A stretch of DNA of 64,000 nt from Larkinella punicea (GCF_003334855.1 NZ_QOWE01000006.1:1-64000), one strand, 5' to 3'. Counted from the stretch's first letter, positions 52,554 to 62,155 are shown. Notes: generated from the sequence alone by a model not told the origin. Translations and numbers: made by a program.

Positions 52554-54125
52554 CTATTTAGCGTATGCCACCGACCGCATTTCACGGATAACCGTGATTT
52601 TGATCTGACCGGGATACTGCATTTCCTTCTCAATTTTCTGCGAAATATCGAACGAGAGGGTGTTGGCTTTTTCGTCCGTAACATTCTCCGCATCCACCAT
52701 CACCCGCAGCTCGCGACCCGCCTGAATGGCGTAGCACTTGATGACGCCCTGGAAGTTCATCGCCAGTTCTTCGAGTTCTTTCAGTCGTCGGATATACGAC
52801 TCCATCATCTCCCGACGTGCGCCCGGGCGAGACCCCGAAACGGCATCACACACCTGCACAATGGGCGAAATCAGGGTGGTCATCTCGATTTCGTCGTGGT
52901 GAGCCCCAATCGCGTTACAAACTTCCGGGTGTTCCTTGTATTTCTTGGCCAGTTCCATTCCCAAAACCGCGTGCGGCAGTTCAGCTTCTTCGGGCCATAC
53001 TTTCCCAATGTCGTGCAACAACCCGGCGCGTTTGGCTAATTTGGCGTTTAAGCCCAGTTCGGCCGCCATGGTGGCGCAGAGTTTGGCCACCTCGCGGGAG
53101 TGTTGCAACAGGTTCTGACCGTAGCTGGAGCGGAAACGCATCCGGCCGATCATCTTGATCAGTTCGGGGTGCAAACCGTGAATTCCGAGGTCGATCACCG
53201 TCCGTTCGCCAATTTCGACAATCTCATCTTCGATGTTCTTGCGGGTTTTGGCCACGATTTCCTCAATCCGGGCGGGGTGAATCCGGCCATCCTGAACGAG
53301 CCGATGGAGTGATAAGCGGGCAATTTCGCGTCGGACAGGGTCGAAACCGGAAATGATGATGGCTTCCGGCGTGTCGTCGACGATGATTTCAACGCCCGTA
53401 GCCGCTTCCAGCGCCCGGATGTTTCGCCCTTCGCGACCAATCACTTTCCCTTTGATGTCGTCGCTTTCGATGTTGAACACCGACACGCAGTTTTCGATGG
53501 CGTGTTCCGTGGCCGTCCGCTGAATGGTTTCGATCACCACCTTTTTGGCTTCTTTCGTTGCCGTCAGTTTGGCTTCTTCCACCACACTTTTGATGTAGGA
53601 CGATGCGCGCGAATCGGCTTCGGCTTTCAGGGCATCCACAAGTTGTTCGCGGGCCTGTTCGGCGGTAAGGTTGGCAATTTTCTCCAGGGCTTCGACCTGT
53701 TGCAGGCGCATGCGCTCGGCCTCTTCCCGGCGTTTGCCGATGGCTTCCTGTTGCTGGGCCAGTTGTTGCTTCTGCTGGTCGAGTTCGGCTTCCTTGCGTT
53801 TGCTCTGGTCGGCTTGTTGCTGAAGCTGTTGCTCGCGTTGTTTGAGCTTGTTTTCGTTGGTAATCAGAATGTTCTTCTTCCGGTTGGTGTCTTCTTCAAA
53901 CTCCGCTTTTAATTTGAGGTACTTTTCCCGTGCTTCGAGAATGCGATCTTTCTTGATATTCTCAGCCGTCAATTCGGCGTTTTTGATGATCTCTGCCGAT
54001 CGGGTTTCGGCATCCTTCTCACGCTGGGCAAACAGGCGGCCTAGAAGCCTTCTGCCAATGTAGACGCCCACTGCAATCGAGATTATATCCGACAGGAGCA
54101 TCACCCAGAAATCAATTTTATTCAT
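52554..54125 (-). CDS. rny: Ribonuclease Y
   Basis: 523 residues from the ATG at 54125. The open extension to 54167 is not conserved. It has an N-terminal membrane anchor ([19 protein letters not shown]), a long coiled coil (about 30-200), and a KH domain ([20 protein letters not shown]). The HD domain has the metal-binding [10 protein letters not shown]. This membrane-bound endoribonuclease starts mRNA decay. It lies downstream of zapA on the same strand after a 141-bp gap that could hold an RNA gene. Confidence 0.97.
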   Translation of the reverse strand: MNKIDFWVMLLSDIISIAVGVYIGRRLLGRLFAQREKDAETRSAEIIKNAELTAENIKKDRILEAREKYLKLKAEFEEDTNRKKNILITNENKLKQREQQLQQQADQSKRKEAELDQQKQQLAQQQEAIGKRREEAERMRLQQVEALEKIANLTAEQAREQLVDALKAEADSRASSYIKSVVEEAKLTATKEAKKVVIETIQRTATEHAIENCVSVFNIESDDIKGKVIGREGRNIRALEAATGVEIIVDDTPEAIIISGFDPVRREIARLSLHRLVQDGRIHPARIEEIVAKTRKNIEDEIVEIGERTVIDLGIHGLHPELIKMIGRMRFRSSYGQNLLQHSREVAKLCATMAAELGLNAKLAKRAGLLHDIGKVWPEEAELPHAVLGMELAKKYKEHPEVCNAIGAHHDEIEMTTLISPIVQVCDAVSGSRPGARREMMESYIRRLKELEELAMNFQGVIKCYAIQAGRELRVMVDAENVTDEKANTLSFDISQKIEKEMQYPGQIKITVIREMRSVAYAK

Positions 54126-54266
54126 GTCCGTAGACGTTTGTGTGAAAAATATAGTTTTCACAGACAACTACAGTGCCGAAGAAATGAAGCAAGCCGACTG
54201 TTCAGGCAGTCAGCGTCGGGAGTACGGGAAGAAGGCGGTTTTCGCGTTTGGTTTTCTACTCACTAG
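54126..54266. other. 141-bp gap between zapA and rny, possible ncRNA site
   Basis: Contains a small hairpin GACTG-TTCAGG-CAGTC (54196-54211) within partly pairing flanks (CCGAC.. / ..GTCGG). The zapA neighbourhood carries the 6S RNA gene in some bacteria. I could not draw a convincing 6S fold by eye, so this remains only a candidate. Confidence 0.2.
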
Positions 54267-54560
54267 TTAAGTAGTTAACGTCGAGTCAATTAACTCGTCT
54301 AAACGGGTTATCCGTTGCGTTATCTTTTCTTGCAGCGCCAGTTTTTCACTGCGAGCGTTTAGCCATCGTACGGTATTCATGACGGCAATTACCGCCAGAA
54401 TATCCATGTCATCGCGCTTTTTTTTCTTATTCTTCTCCCCTAAAAAGCGTTCATTGACGAGACGTCCGGCTTCCCGGGCGGTTTCTTCGTCTTCTGGAAG
54501 AACGCTAAGCGGGTAGTTCCGGCCTGCAATTCGGATATTTATTGACAATAACTCTTCCAT
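54267..54560 (-). CDS. zapA: Cell division protein ZapA
   Basis: 97 residues from the ATG at 54560. The open frame to 54638 overlaps the previous gene and is not conserved. It starts MEELLSINIRIAGRNYPLSV and has LPEDEETAREAGRLVNERF, a basic spacer, and the helical coiled-coil tail (ILAVIAVMNTVRWLNARSEK). ZapA binds FtsZ and bundles its filaments at the division site. It follows a small coiled-coil gene and pheT, an order I believe is common in Bacteroidota. Confidence 0.93.
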   Translation of the reverse strand: MEELLSINIRIAGRNYPLSVLPEDEETAREAGRLVNERFLGEKNKKKKRDDMDILAVIAVMNTVRWLNARSEKLALQEKITQRITRLDELIDSTLTT

Positions 54561-54624
54561 CCGTACAGCTTGTCCATCCGGTGCCAGAAACGCATCAGAC
54601 GTTTCTAACCTTCCGGCAAGTGAT

Positions 54625-54984
54625 TTATGACAAGTCACTCAAATAGGCAATACAACGATCCAATTCTTCGATGTAAACCGTGAGCTGTTGCTTCAATTCG
54701 GCAGTAGTCTCTGCGTCATTGTGTTTGTTATTTACAATCTTAGGAATATTTGTTGGTTTAGAAAACTCTTTTGATGAATTATTCACCATTTTTTCCAATT
54801 GCCTCAGTTGATTTTGATGTTTTGTTACCTCATTGGTCAATTTGGCCTTTTCACGCTCCAGGGCGCTGTTCTCCTGCTCCAGTTCGCTAATCCGTTGCCG
54901 CCCCGCTTTGACCAGTTCGACCAGGCGATTCGCCTTGTCCTCGAAGGAGTCCAGTTGCGATAAAACCGACGACGTATTGCTCAT
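54625..54984 (-). CDS. Small coiled-coil protein upstream of zapA
   Basis: A 119-residue soluble protein. Residues 15-70 form a continuous coiled coil (ANRLVELVKAGRQRISELEQ, LEREKAKLTNEVTKHQNQLR). After a short break a second helix closes the protein (LKQQLTVYIEELDRCIAYLS). Its size and layout recall ZapB-like or DivIC-associated coiled coils. Its conserved place before zapA suggests a division role, which is inference. Confidence 0.75.
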   Translation of the reverse strand: MSNTSSVLSQLDSFEDKANRLVELVKAGRQRISELEQENSALEREKAKLTNEVTKHQNQLRQLEKMVNNSSKEFSKPTNIPKIVNNKHNDAETTAELKQQLTVYIEELDRCIAYLSDLS

Positions 54985-55064
54985 GGTTGCGTTGAAATTT
55001 CCGGGCTAAGGTACCAGTTGGAACGGATTCTTTTCTGAATCAGAAAGGAATCACCCATCAAATC

Positions 55065-57497
55065 TTATTTTCTGATCACGGCCCCCAGTTCCCGCTCAAA
55101 AGCCGACATCAGCCGGTTCATCGTTTTGTCGATAACCGCATCGTTCAGCGTCTGCCCGGCATCCTGCAGGATGAAACTGACCGAATACGATTTTTTGCCG
55201 CGCTCCAGATTTTCGCCCTCATACACATCGAATACGTTCAGGTCCCGAAGCAGCTTCCGCTCGGTTTGGTAGGCCAGTCGGCTGATTTGTGCGTAGGTGA
55301 CGCCGGTATCCAGCACCAGCGACAAATCGCGCCGAACTTCCGGAAACCGCGACACTTCTTCGAAAACCACTTTGGCGTTATACAACTTCAACAGGTATTG
55401 CCAGTCGAAATCTGCGTAAAAAACCGGGGTGTTCTTCAGTTCAACCCGTCTTGTTAAACCGGCCTTTACCAGACCCAACGAAACCAGCGGTTTTTTGTTA
55501 ACCAGCAAAGTCAAGCCATACTGGAAGATAGCCGGGTCAGCGGGTTGGTTATCAGTCGTTTTAACCCGAAACGAAGTTAAGACTTTTTGTACAACACCCG
55601 CAAGGTCGTGATAGTTTAAGGCCGTTTCGCCGGAACGCTGGTTTCCGGTGAGCCAGCTTTCCGGTTGCAGACGACCGGCCATCCAGATTCCCAGCCGGGG
55701 TCGTTCGAAAAACCGCTCGCCGTCGCGGCTGTAGGTCTTGCCAAACTCGAAAATTTTCAGGTCTTTCTGCCGCCGGTTGATGTTGTATACCAACGTTTCC
55801 AGACCGGAAAACAGCAGCGTCTGCCGCATCACCGAGAGTTCTTCACTCAACGGGTTCAACAACTGTACATCCGCGTTCGGCAAACTCGCCCGAATGGCTT
55901 CGTGGTAGGCCGGGCGGGTCAGCGAGTTGCTCAGGGTTTCGTAAAAACCGTTGGCCGCCAGAAGCTGGCTGGCGCGTTCCTGCAATTGGTCAGGATCGGT
56001 TTCGGGAAACTCCGAAAGGAAATCTGAGGAAAGATGGTCCGAAAGCGGAACATTGCCGAGACCGTAAATCCGCAGAATTTCCTCGATCACATCCACCTCC
56101 CGTTCCACATCGACGCGGTAGGGCGGCACCAGCGCCGTGAAGCCCAGGTCGGTTTGGTCACTGATTTGAATATCCAGACTTTCCAGAATCCGGAGGATTT
56201 CGGCCCGGTCGATTGGAATGCCGATGAGCCGGTCAACATTCTTGTACCGAATCGCAACCGTGCGGTCCGAAACCGGGGTAGGATAGAGGTCGATGATTTC
56301 CGAACTGACGGTTCCGCCGGCCACTTCCTGAATGAGCAGAGCGGCCCGTTTGAGCGCAAAAACCGGCATGTTCGGGTCGGTGCCGCGTTCAAAGCGGAAC
56401 GACGCATCGGTTTTCAGGCCGTGGTACTGCGAGGTTTTCCGAATCCAGGCCGGACTGAAATAGGCCGATTCCAGAAAAATCCGGGTCGTCTGCGCTTTCA
56501 CGCCCGATTGCTGACCGCCAAAAACACCCGCAATGCACATCGGTTCGCTGGCGTTGCAGATCATCAGGTCGTTGGCCGACAACTTCCGTTCAATTCCGTC
56601 GAGGGTCACAAACGGCGTGCCTTCGGCCACGGTTTTAACAATCACTTGATTGCCTGTAATTCGATCAGCGTCAAAGGCGTGCAGTGGCTGACCGAGTTCA
56701 TGGCAGACGTAATTCGTTACATCGACAATGTTGTTGATCGGGTTCAGGCCGATGGCCCGCAACCGCTGTTTCAGCCAGTCGGGCGACTCACCAACGGTCA
56801 ACCCGTCGATGGTCAATCCGGCGTAGCGGGGAGCGCCTTCCGGGCTTTCGACCGAAACGGAAATCGGCAGATTCTGATTGTCAATTTTGAACGCATCGAC
56901 CGACGGCCACTGAACCGGTCGTTTCAACACGGCTTTCAGGTCGCGGGCCACGCCAAGGTGGGAGGCCGCGTCGGCGCGGTTAGGCGTCAGTCCAATTTCA
57001 ATCTGGTAGTCGGCTTCCAGGCCAAAATAACGGACAGCGGGCGTTCCGTTTGGCAGGTCCGTATCCAGCACCATCACCCCGGCGTGCGAGATACCCAGCC
57101 CGATTTCATCTTCTGCGCAAATCATGCCTTCGGAAGCGGCACCCCGAATCTTCGCTTTTTTGATCGTAAACGGCTCTCCGCTGACCGGGTACAGGGTGGC
57201 TCCCACGAGTGCCACGACCACTTTCTGCCCGGCCCGCACGTTGGGCGCCCCGCAGACGATGTGCAATGGCGCTCCCTGACCGGCATCAACCATCGTCAGG
57301 CTCAGTTTATCGGCTTCGGGGTGTTTTTCGCAGGTTAGCACTTCACCGATCACGACCCCTTCCAAACCGCCCGGAACAGACTCTATTTTCTCGATACTTT
57401 CAACTTCTAAGCCCGTATCAGTCAGGATTTTACCAACGTTTTCCGGGCTTTCACTCAGGCTAATCAGTTGATTGAGCCATTTATAGGAAATCTTCAT
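55065..57497 (-). CDS. pheT: Phenylalanyl-tRNA synthetase beta subunit
   Basis: 810 residues from the ATG at 57497. The frame is open to 57614, but a TATCTTTG promoter box lies in between. It has the tRNA-binding EMAP domain (about 40-150, EVLTCEKHPEADKLSL), B3/B4 editing domain (about 210-385, PINNIVDVTNYVCHELGQPL), and B5 domain (about 405-475). The catalytic-like core follows (FLSEFPETDPDQLQERASQL), then the C-terminal anticodon-binding FDX-ACB domain (FPEVRRDLSLVLDTGVTYAQ). With PheS it charges tRNA-Phe and edits mischarged Tyr. PheS is not in this window. Confidence 0.98.
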   Translation of the reverse strand: MKISYKWLNQLISLSESPENVGKILTDTGLEVESIEKIESVPGGLEGVVIGEVLTCEKHPEADKLSLTMVDAGQGAPLHIVCGAPNVRAGQKVVVALVGATLYPVSGEPFTIKKAKIRGAASEGMICAEDEIGLGISHAGVMVLDTDLPNGTPAVRYFGLEADYQIEIGLTPNRADAASHLGVARDLKAVLKRPVQWPSVDAFKIDNQNLPISVSVESPEGAPRYAGLTIDGLTVGESPDWLKQRLRAIGLNPINNIVDVTNYVCHELGQPLHAFDADRITGNQVIVKTVAEGTPFVTLDGIERKLSANDLMICNASEPMCIAGVFGGQQSGVKAQTTRIFLESAYFSPAWIRKTSQYHGLKTDASFRFERGTDPNMPVFALKRAALLIQEVAGGTVSSEIIDLYPTPVSDRTVAIRYKNVDRLIGIPIDRAEILRILESLDIQISDQTDLGFTALVPPYRVDVEREVDVIEEILRIYGLGNVPLSDHLSSDFLSEFPETDPDQLQERASQLLAANGFYETLSNSLTRPAYHEAIRASLPNADVQLLNPLSEELSVMRQTLLFSGLETLVYNINRRQKDLKIFEFGKTYSRDGERFFERPRLGIWMAGRLQPESWLTGNQRSGETALNYHDLAGVVQKVLTSFRVKTTDNQPADPAIFQYGLTLLVNKKPLVSLGLVKAGLTRRVELKNTPVFYADFDWQYLLKLYNAKVVFEEVSRFPEVRRDLSLVLDTGVTYAQISRLAYQTERKLLRDLNVFDVYEGENLERGKKSYSVSFILQDAGQTLNDAVIDKTMNRLMSAFERELGAVIRK

Positions 57498-57518
57498 ACA
57501 GTAACTAAAAATGAATGA

Positions 57519-57526
57519 CAAAGATA
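57519..57526 (-). promoter_or_regulatory. Putative -7 box for pheT
   Basis: CAAAGATA reads TATCTTTG on the minus strand, an exact TAnnTTTG match 22 bp upstream of the ATG at 57497. It decides against the longer open frame. Confidence 0.5.
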
Positions 57527-57573
57527 ACGAGTCTTGAACCTTGATGAAGCTGATTGGCCTGATTTTAATGATG

Positions 57574-57636
57574 GATGATGAATGATGAACGATGAATGGA
57601 TGGTTGTAAAGCATTCATCGTTCATCATTCATCATT
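57574..57636. repeat. Inverted repeat, family B
   Basis: Arms of about 24 bp (GATGAATGATGAACGATGAA plus TG at left; complement at 57612-57636) enclose a 13-nt loop. The right arm overlaps the stop codon of the minus-strand DUF1684 gene. The core matches 19457-19526 and 29030-29108. Confidence 0.85.
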
Positions 57637-58261
57637 TAATTTCAACATATTTCTCCCCCGCCCGAACCGCAACCGGAAGGCTGTTTTCGGCTGGAGGCAG
57701 TGGACAGGCATACTCGTGGTTGTAGGCGCAATACGGATTATAGGCTTCATTAAAATCGATCACCAGGCGGTTTTCCTTCACGTCGTCGGGGCTGAAATCC
57801 AGGTAGCGACCACCGCCGTAGGTTTCTTTCCCACTCGTTTGGTCTTTGAAGAGAACCGACAGCGTGTTGTCGTGTTTGAGCACCAGCAAACGGCACAACT
57901 CGTCGTTGATCGTAAAAACCGCATGGGCGTATTTTTCGTAGACTTCCTCACTGCCATCGGTCAGGGGAACCACCAGCTTCTTTTTGTCGGCGAAAGGCTC
58001 CAGCCGGGCCGCAACGCGGTAGGCTGGATCGGGGTTGAAATAGACCAGACTTTTGAATTTGGTTTTGTCGGTAAACGGCGACTCGCTGCTCGTTCGGAAG
58101 AATTCCTCTTTGTCTTTCCGCTTCTGGAGGACTTCCAGACGATAGGATTCCGGATTGGTCACCGACGGCGTGTCGGTATTCCCCGCGTCGAAAAAAGAAT
58201 AGTAGATGATCGCCAGCACAATCAGAAACAGACCCACCAGCAAAAAACGATTCCGAAGCAT
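57632..58261 (-). CDS. DUF1684 family protein, membrane-anchored
   Basis: A 209-residue protein with one N-terminal membrane helix (FLLVGLFLIVLAIIYYSFF). The DUF1684 pattern follows: EVLQKRKDKEEFFRTSSESP, LVYFNPDPAYRVAARLEPF, GGGRYLDFSPDD, and the closing signature DFNEAYNPYCAYNHEYACPL. The biochemical function of the family is unknown. The anchor implies a periplasmic location. It lies upstream of pheT on the same strand, separated by the family B repeat. Confidence 0.9.
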   Translation of the reverse strand: MLRNRFLLVGLFLIVLAIIYYSFFDAGNTDTPSVTNPESYRLEVLQKRKDKEEFFRTSSESPFTDKTKFKSLVYFNPDPAYRVAARLEPFADKKKLVVPLTDGSEEVYEKYAHAVFTINDELCRLLVLKHDNTLSVLFKDQTSGKETYGGGRYLDFSPDDVKENRLVIDFNEAYNPYCAYNHEYACPLPPAENSLPVAVRAGEKYVEIK

Positions 58262-58361
58262 AACAGGATAGTTTTGAACCGTGAAATTACAGATTCATAG
58301 CGTGTTTTTGCAGGAAAATTGCAGTAGTTTACCGCCAAATTGACGCGAGTAAAGGGAAAAT

Positions 58362-58721
58362 ATGGCTCAACTTTTGTTTTTGGATACGTTTGAATCCGAT
58401 TCCGGAAATCTGACCGTGATTGAAAAAATTATGCCGGGATCGATCAAACGCGTTTTTTATATCTACGAAACTGAAGAAACGCTGCGGATTGGTCGGCGGT
58501 ATCACCAGGCCTGGCACGCCATTCTGTGCCTGAATGGGAACTGCCGGATTCAAACGCAGAGCGGGGCGCAGTCGACCCGGTTTGTGCTGGATGATCCCCG
58601 GAAATGCCTGCTCCTGGAGCCGGAAGACTGGCATCAGATTGAGGAACTGACGAGCGGTGCTTTCCTGCTGGTGATCTCCAATGAATATGAAGACCCCGCC
58701 GACTTTGACACCGGTAGGTGA
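58362..58721 (+). CDS. FdtA/QdtA-like (WxcM-like) cupin protein
   Basis: A 119-residue single-domain cupin. The features are VIEKIMPGSIKRVFYIYETE near the start, RRYHQAWHAILCLNGNCRIQ with the cupin-type His residues, LDDPRKCLLLEPEDWHQIEE, and SNEYEDPADF near the end. The family contains dTDP-4-keto-6-deoxyglucose ketoisomerases that act in surface-sugar synthesis. No other sugar-nucleotide gene is adjacent, so the role is uncertain. It precedes ribE by 66 bp on the same strand. Confidence 0.8.
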   Translation: MAQLLFLDTFESDSGNLTVIEKIMPGSIKRVFYIYETEETLRIGRRYHQAWHAILCLNGNCRIQTQSGAQSTRFVLDDPRKCLLLEPEDWHQIEELTSGAFLLVISNEYEDPADFDTGR

Positions 58722-58787
58722 AAAGGAATTCTTCTCCTCCACATCCTGTTAGCCGTATTGAGTGCATTATCCAAGATTAAGCGTACT

Positions 58788-59393
58788 ATGTTTACCGGAA
58801 TCATTGAAGCGACCGGCGAGGTGACCGACATCACCGCCGAGGGTACCAACCTCACTTTCCATCTGCAATCCCGAATTGCCCCCGAATTGAAAGTTGACCA
58901 GAGTTTGAGCCACAACGGCGTTTGCCTGACGGTGACATCGGTGAGTGGGGACGCCTATACCGTGACGGCGGTGGAAGAAACGCTGAAGAAAACCAATCTG
59001 GGGCAGGTCAAAACCGGCGACCGGGTCAATCTGGAGCGGTGTATGCCCGCCAACGGCCGGTTCGACGGCCACATTGTTCAGGGCCACGTCGACCAAACGG
59101 GAATTGTTACCGGCATTGCCGACCAAAATGGAAGCTGGCTGTTCGATTTTCAATACCGTAACTTCTCTAATGATCCCAAAGAGAACAATATTACCGTTGA
59201 GAAAGGCTCCATTTGTATCAATGGCGTGAGTTTGACCGTTTTTAATTCGGCACCGGATTCGTTTCGGGTAGCCATCATTCCCTACACCTACGAACACACG
59301 ACCTTTCGCGACCTGAAGGTGGGCGATGTGGTCAATCTGGAGTTCGATGTGGTGGGGAAATACATAAAAAAAATGCTGGGCCTGTATCAATAA
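58788..59393 (+). CDS. ribE: Riboflavin synthase, alpha subunit
   Basis: 201 residues from the ATG at 58788 (MFTGIIEATGEV, the standard start). It consists of two lumazine-binding repeats. The first has SHNGVCLTV and the junction has GHIVQGHVD. The second has SICINGVSLTVFNS and the closing LEFDVVGKYIKKML. The trimer dismutates two 6,7-dimethyl-8-ribityllumazine molecules to riboflavin. No FMN riboswitch was seen upstream; the gap is only 66 bp. Confidence 0.97.
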   Translation: MFTGIIEATGEVTDITAEGTNLTFHLQSRIAPELKVDQSLSHNGVCLTVTSVSGDAYTVTAVEETLKKTNLGQVKTGDRVNLERCMPANGRFDGHIVQGHVDQTGIVTGIADQNGSWLFDFQYRNFSNDPKENNITVEKGSICINGVSLTVFNSAPDSFRVAIIPYTYEHTTFRDLKVGDVVNLEFDVVGKYIKKMLGLYQ

Positions 59394-59448
59394 CCGCCCG
59401 GCAAACCGCTAATATTGTGGTTTATCCCAGCGTTCATACCTTGATTTC

Positions 59449-60237
59449 ATGACGAAAATTAGCACCCGTACGACGACCGACCTGCTCACCCATATCGGGA
59501 TTATGATCGGATTGGTGGCCGTTCTGTTTTTAGGCTTTTTCTTCCTGTATCTCCCGTTTACCACCCACCACGGCCAGACGATCACGGTTCCGGATCTGAG
59601 CCGGATGAATACGTCGGAGCTGGAGGATTTTTTAAGTGATCACGACCTCCGGTTTGAAGTGGAGGATTCTACTTATATAGCCGGTGCCGAGCCGCTGACG
59701 GTGGTTTCGCAGTATCCCAAAGCCGGTTTTAAAGTCAAAGAAGGACGGAAAATCTACATCACCATTACAACCGAAAATCCGCCGATGATTCCCATGCCCA
59801 AGCTGGTGGATCAGACGTACGTTAGCGCGCAGTATGCGCTGTCCAGCAACGGGTTACAGATGGGAAAACTGAAATACGTTCCCGACTTGGCGCAGGGTAC
59901 GGTTTTGCAGCAACTCTACGAAGGAAAGGAAATTTTGCCGGGTACGCGGATTGCCAAAGGATCAAAAATCGACATTGTGGTGGGCGACGGCCTGGGCAAT
60001 ACTATGTTTGCCGTTCCTGACGTTGTAGGTAAACCACGCGACGAAGCCGAAATGTTAATCCGGGGGTCTAATTTGCAGGTTGGCACGATTCTTCCTGTAG
60101 AAGATCCTGAAAAAGAAGTCGGCACGGTGGTTCGCCAAAACCCGGCTGCCCGACCCGGTGCGACCATTCGCGTGGGCGATGTGATTGACCTCTGGGTGGT
60201 TGGGCCGGTCGAAAATGATGATACGCAGGAAGAATGA
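59449..60237 (+). CDS. PASTA-domain membrane protein
   Basis: A 262-residue protein with one N-terminal membrane helix (IGLVAVLFLGFFFLYLPF). Three PASTA repeats follow at about 42-110, 112-180 and 184-252, each with a V/IPDL or VPDVVG opening and a final G-x-I-x-V strand. There is no kinase or transpeptidase domain, so it is a stand-alone PASTA protein of the type found in Bacteroidota. It is likely to bind cell-wall peptides or beta-lactam-like ligands in the periplasm. Its stop overlaps the start of the Por-tail gene (ATGA), implying coupled translation. Confidence 0.9.
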   Translation: MTKISTRTTTDLLTHIGIMIGLVAVLFLGFFFLYLPFTTHHGQTITVPDLSRMNTSELEDFLSDHDLRFEVEDSTYIAGAEPLTVVSQYPKAGFKVKEGRKIYITITTENPPMIPMPKLVDQTYVSAQYALSSNGLQMGKLKYVPDLAQGTVLQQLYEGKEILPGTRIAKGSKIDIVVGDGLGNTMFAVPDVVGKPRDEAEMLIRGSNLQVGTILPVEDPEKEVGTVVRQNPAARPGATIRVGDVIDLWVVGPVENDDTQEE

Positions 60238-62144
60238 AGCACCTTATAGCAAGCAACAGGCGGGTTTTTTGTCATCCATCGGCTGTTGCCGGCTGGTTAC
60301 GGTTGGTTAGTCATGCATGTAGTCCGGCGGTTTTCTATAGTCTGGTTTTTGCGGCTTTTGTCGGCCTGCCGACCGCTTCCGCGCAGATCCGGCTTGTCCC
60401 GATTGAATCCTTTCCAAATGCCCTCACACCCGCCAAACCGGCAACCGCCGGAGCCCGGATTCAGGCGCTGAAACTGCCTTTTTTCGACGATTTTGCTACG
60501 TCGGTCGACCGGCCTGACCCGGCACTGTGGCAACCCAGCAGCGTTTACATCAACAACACACTCCCCATCAACCACCCTTCGCTGAACGTCGCGACCTTCG
60601 ACGGACTAAAAGCCAACGGGATGCCCTACGATTTTCTGGATCAGGACGCGAACGGGCCAACCGATACGCTGACGGCCAACCCGATCGATCTGGCGGGAAT
60701 GTCGGCTGCGGATGCGATTTTTCTCAGTTTTTACTGGCAACGAAAAGGGCTGGGCGAACTGCCCGATGCCGAGGATTCGCTGCGGCTTCAGTTTCTGAAC
60801 AATGCCGGCACCTGGGAAACCGTCTGGAGACAGGAAGGCGACACGGCCAACAATAATTTTACGCAGTCGTTCGTCGCCGTCAACCAGGCCCGGTTTCTTC
60901 ACGCGGCTTTTCAGTTCCGGTTCGAGGCTTTTGGCCGGACTTCGGGCGCGTTCGATACCTGGCACCTCGATTACATTTATATGGACAAGGGCCGGTCGGC
61001 CACCAATCTGTATATCAAAGACATTGCGACCCGGCAACCGGTTTCGTCGTTTCTGAAACGGTATTCGGCCATGCCGATGAAGCAATACCGGCTAAACCCC
61101 GTGGGTGAAACCGCCGATACGATCCGAACAGACATCGTCAATCTGTTCAATAACTTCAACTTTACGACCTTCCGCACGGTTGTCAAAGACCAGCTAACGG
61201 GTACGGTTTTTCAGCAGTACCAGTCACCGTCGGAAGGAATTGCGTCGCTGAGTTCGCAGCCCAAAACCATGAAACCGCAACCACTGCCCGGTAGTTTCGC
61301 GGGAGAAAAAGCGCAGTTACAAACCCAGTTTGCGGTTCAGACCACAGACACGATTCCCGGCGTCAACCTCCGCCGGAACGACACGATCGCGTCGGCAACG
61401 GTTTTGGACAATTATTATGCCTACGACGACGGCACCGCCGAAGCCGCGATTCAGAATACGCAACGGCAAGGGCGGGTGGCCATGCGGTTTTTGCTGAACA
61501 AACCGGATGCGGTGTCTGCCCTTCAGGTCTGTTTTGCGCCGGTGAAAACGAACCTCACCGGGCAGGTGGCGGTTTTTAGCCTGTATGCCGACGACCGGGG
61601 AAGACCGGGTCGGGTACTGTATCAGAAGGCCGCCGTCATCAGTTACGCCAATTCCCGCAGCGGTTTTGTTGAAATTCCGTTCGAGTATAGCGTAGCTGTT
61701 ACCGACACTTTTTACGTCGGCTGGACACAGGTGAGTGAAGACTATATTGTGGCCATCGGTTTCGACAAAAATAGCCCGTTCGGCAATCAGGTTTTTGAAG
61801 GTCGGGGATCGTCCTGGGACCCCAACAATCCGGGCGGGGTGCCGATGATCCGGCCCGTGATGGGAACCGGAAAAGATGCTCCCATCACCGGAATCGACGA
61901 CGACGTGGAAGCCATAACCCAACTGCTGGTGTTTCCGAATCCCAGTTCCGGTATTTTGATCTGGAAAAACCCGGCCATTCAGCAGATTGAAATCCTCGAT
62001 CTGAACGGTCGGCTGTTGGTCAATGCCCGTCCGGCACTTGGGCAAAATCAGCTAAACGTCAGTCAGTTAGCGGACGGTTTTTACCTCGTTCGGCTGTCAG
62101 ACGGTAAAAAGACCGTGGTCCAGAAATTAATTGTCAGAAAGTAA
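60234..62144 (+). CDS. Secreted protein with type IX (Por) sorting tail
   Basis: A 636-residue protein. A signal peptide ends near residue 50 (LPTASA) after an unusually long leader. A large beta-rich region follows, with segments such as FFDDFATS, LSFYWQRKGLGELPDAEDSL and FDTWHLDYIYMDKG that suggest MAM/LamG-like jelly-roll folds. The C-terminal domain is a type A Por tail: VFPNPSSGILIW, IEILDLNGRLL, and LADGFYLVRLSDGKKTVVQK. It should cross the outer membrane by type IX secretion and stay on the surface. It is coupled to the PASTA gene by a 4-bp overlap. The substrate or ligand is unknown. Confidence 0.9.
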   Translation: MKHLIASNRRVFCHPSAVAGWLRLVSHACSPAVFYSLVFAAFVGLPTASAQIRLVPIESFPNALTPAKPATAGARIQALKLPFFDDFATSVDRPDPALWQPSSVYINNTLPINHPSLNVATFDGLKANGMPYDFLDQDANGPTDTLTANPIDLAGMSAADAIFLSFYWQRKGLGELPDAEDSLRLQFLNNAGTWETVWRQEGDTANNNFTQSFVAVNQARFLHAAFQFRFEAFGRTSGAFDTWHLDYIYMDKGRSATNLYIKDIATRQPVSSFLKRYSAMPMKQYRLNPVGETADTIRTDIVNLFNNFNFTTFRTVVKDQLTGTVFQQYQSPSEGIASLSSQPKTMKPQPLPGSFAGEKAQLQTQFAVQTTDTIPGVNLRRNDTIASATVLDNYYAYDDGTAEAAIQNTQRQGRVAMRFLLNKPDAVSALQVCFAPVKTNLTGQVAVFSLYADDRGRPGRVLYQKAAVISYANSRSGFVEIPFEYSVAVTDTFYVGWTQVSEDYIVAIGFDKNSPFGNQVFEGRGSSWDPNNPGGVPMIRPVMGTGKDAPITGIDDDVEAITQLLVFPNPSSGILIWKNPAIQQIEILDLNGRLLVNARPALGQNQLNVSQLADGFYLVRLSDGKKTVVQKLIVRK

Positions 62145-62147
62145 CCC

Positions 62148-62155
62148 TACTTTTG
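62148..62155 (+). promoter_or_regulatory. Putative -7 box for the rhodanese gene
   Basis: TACTTTTG is an exact TAnnTTTG match 32 bp upstream of the ATG at 62187, just after the Por-tail gene stop. Confidence 0.4.

Noticed and set aside
56034-57338. Long open frame of 434 codons opposite pheT
   Set aside because: It lies entirely antisense to a clearly identified pheT.
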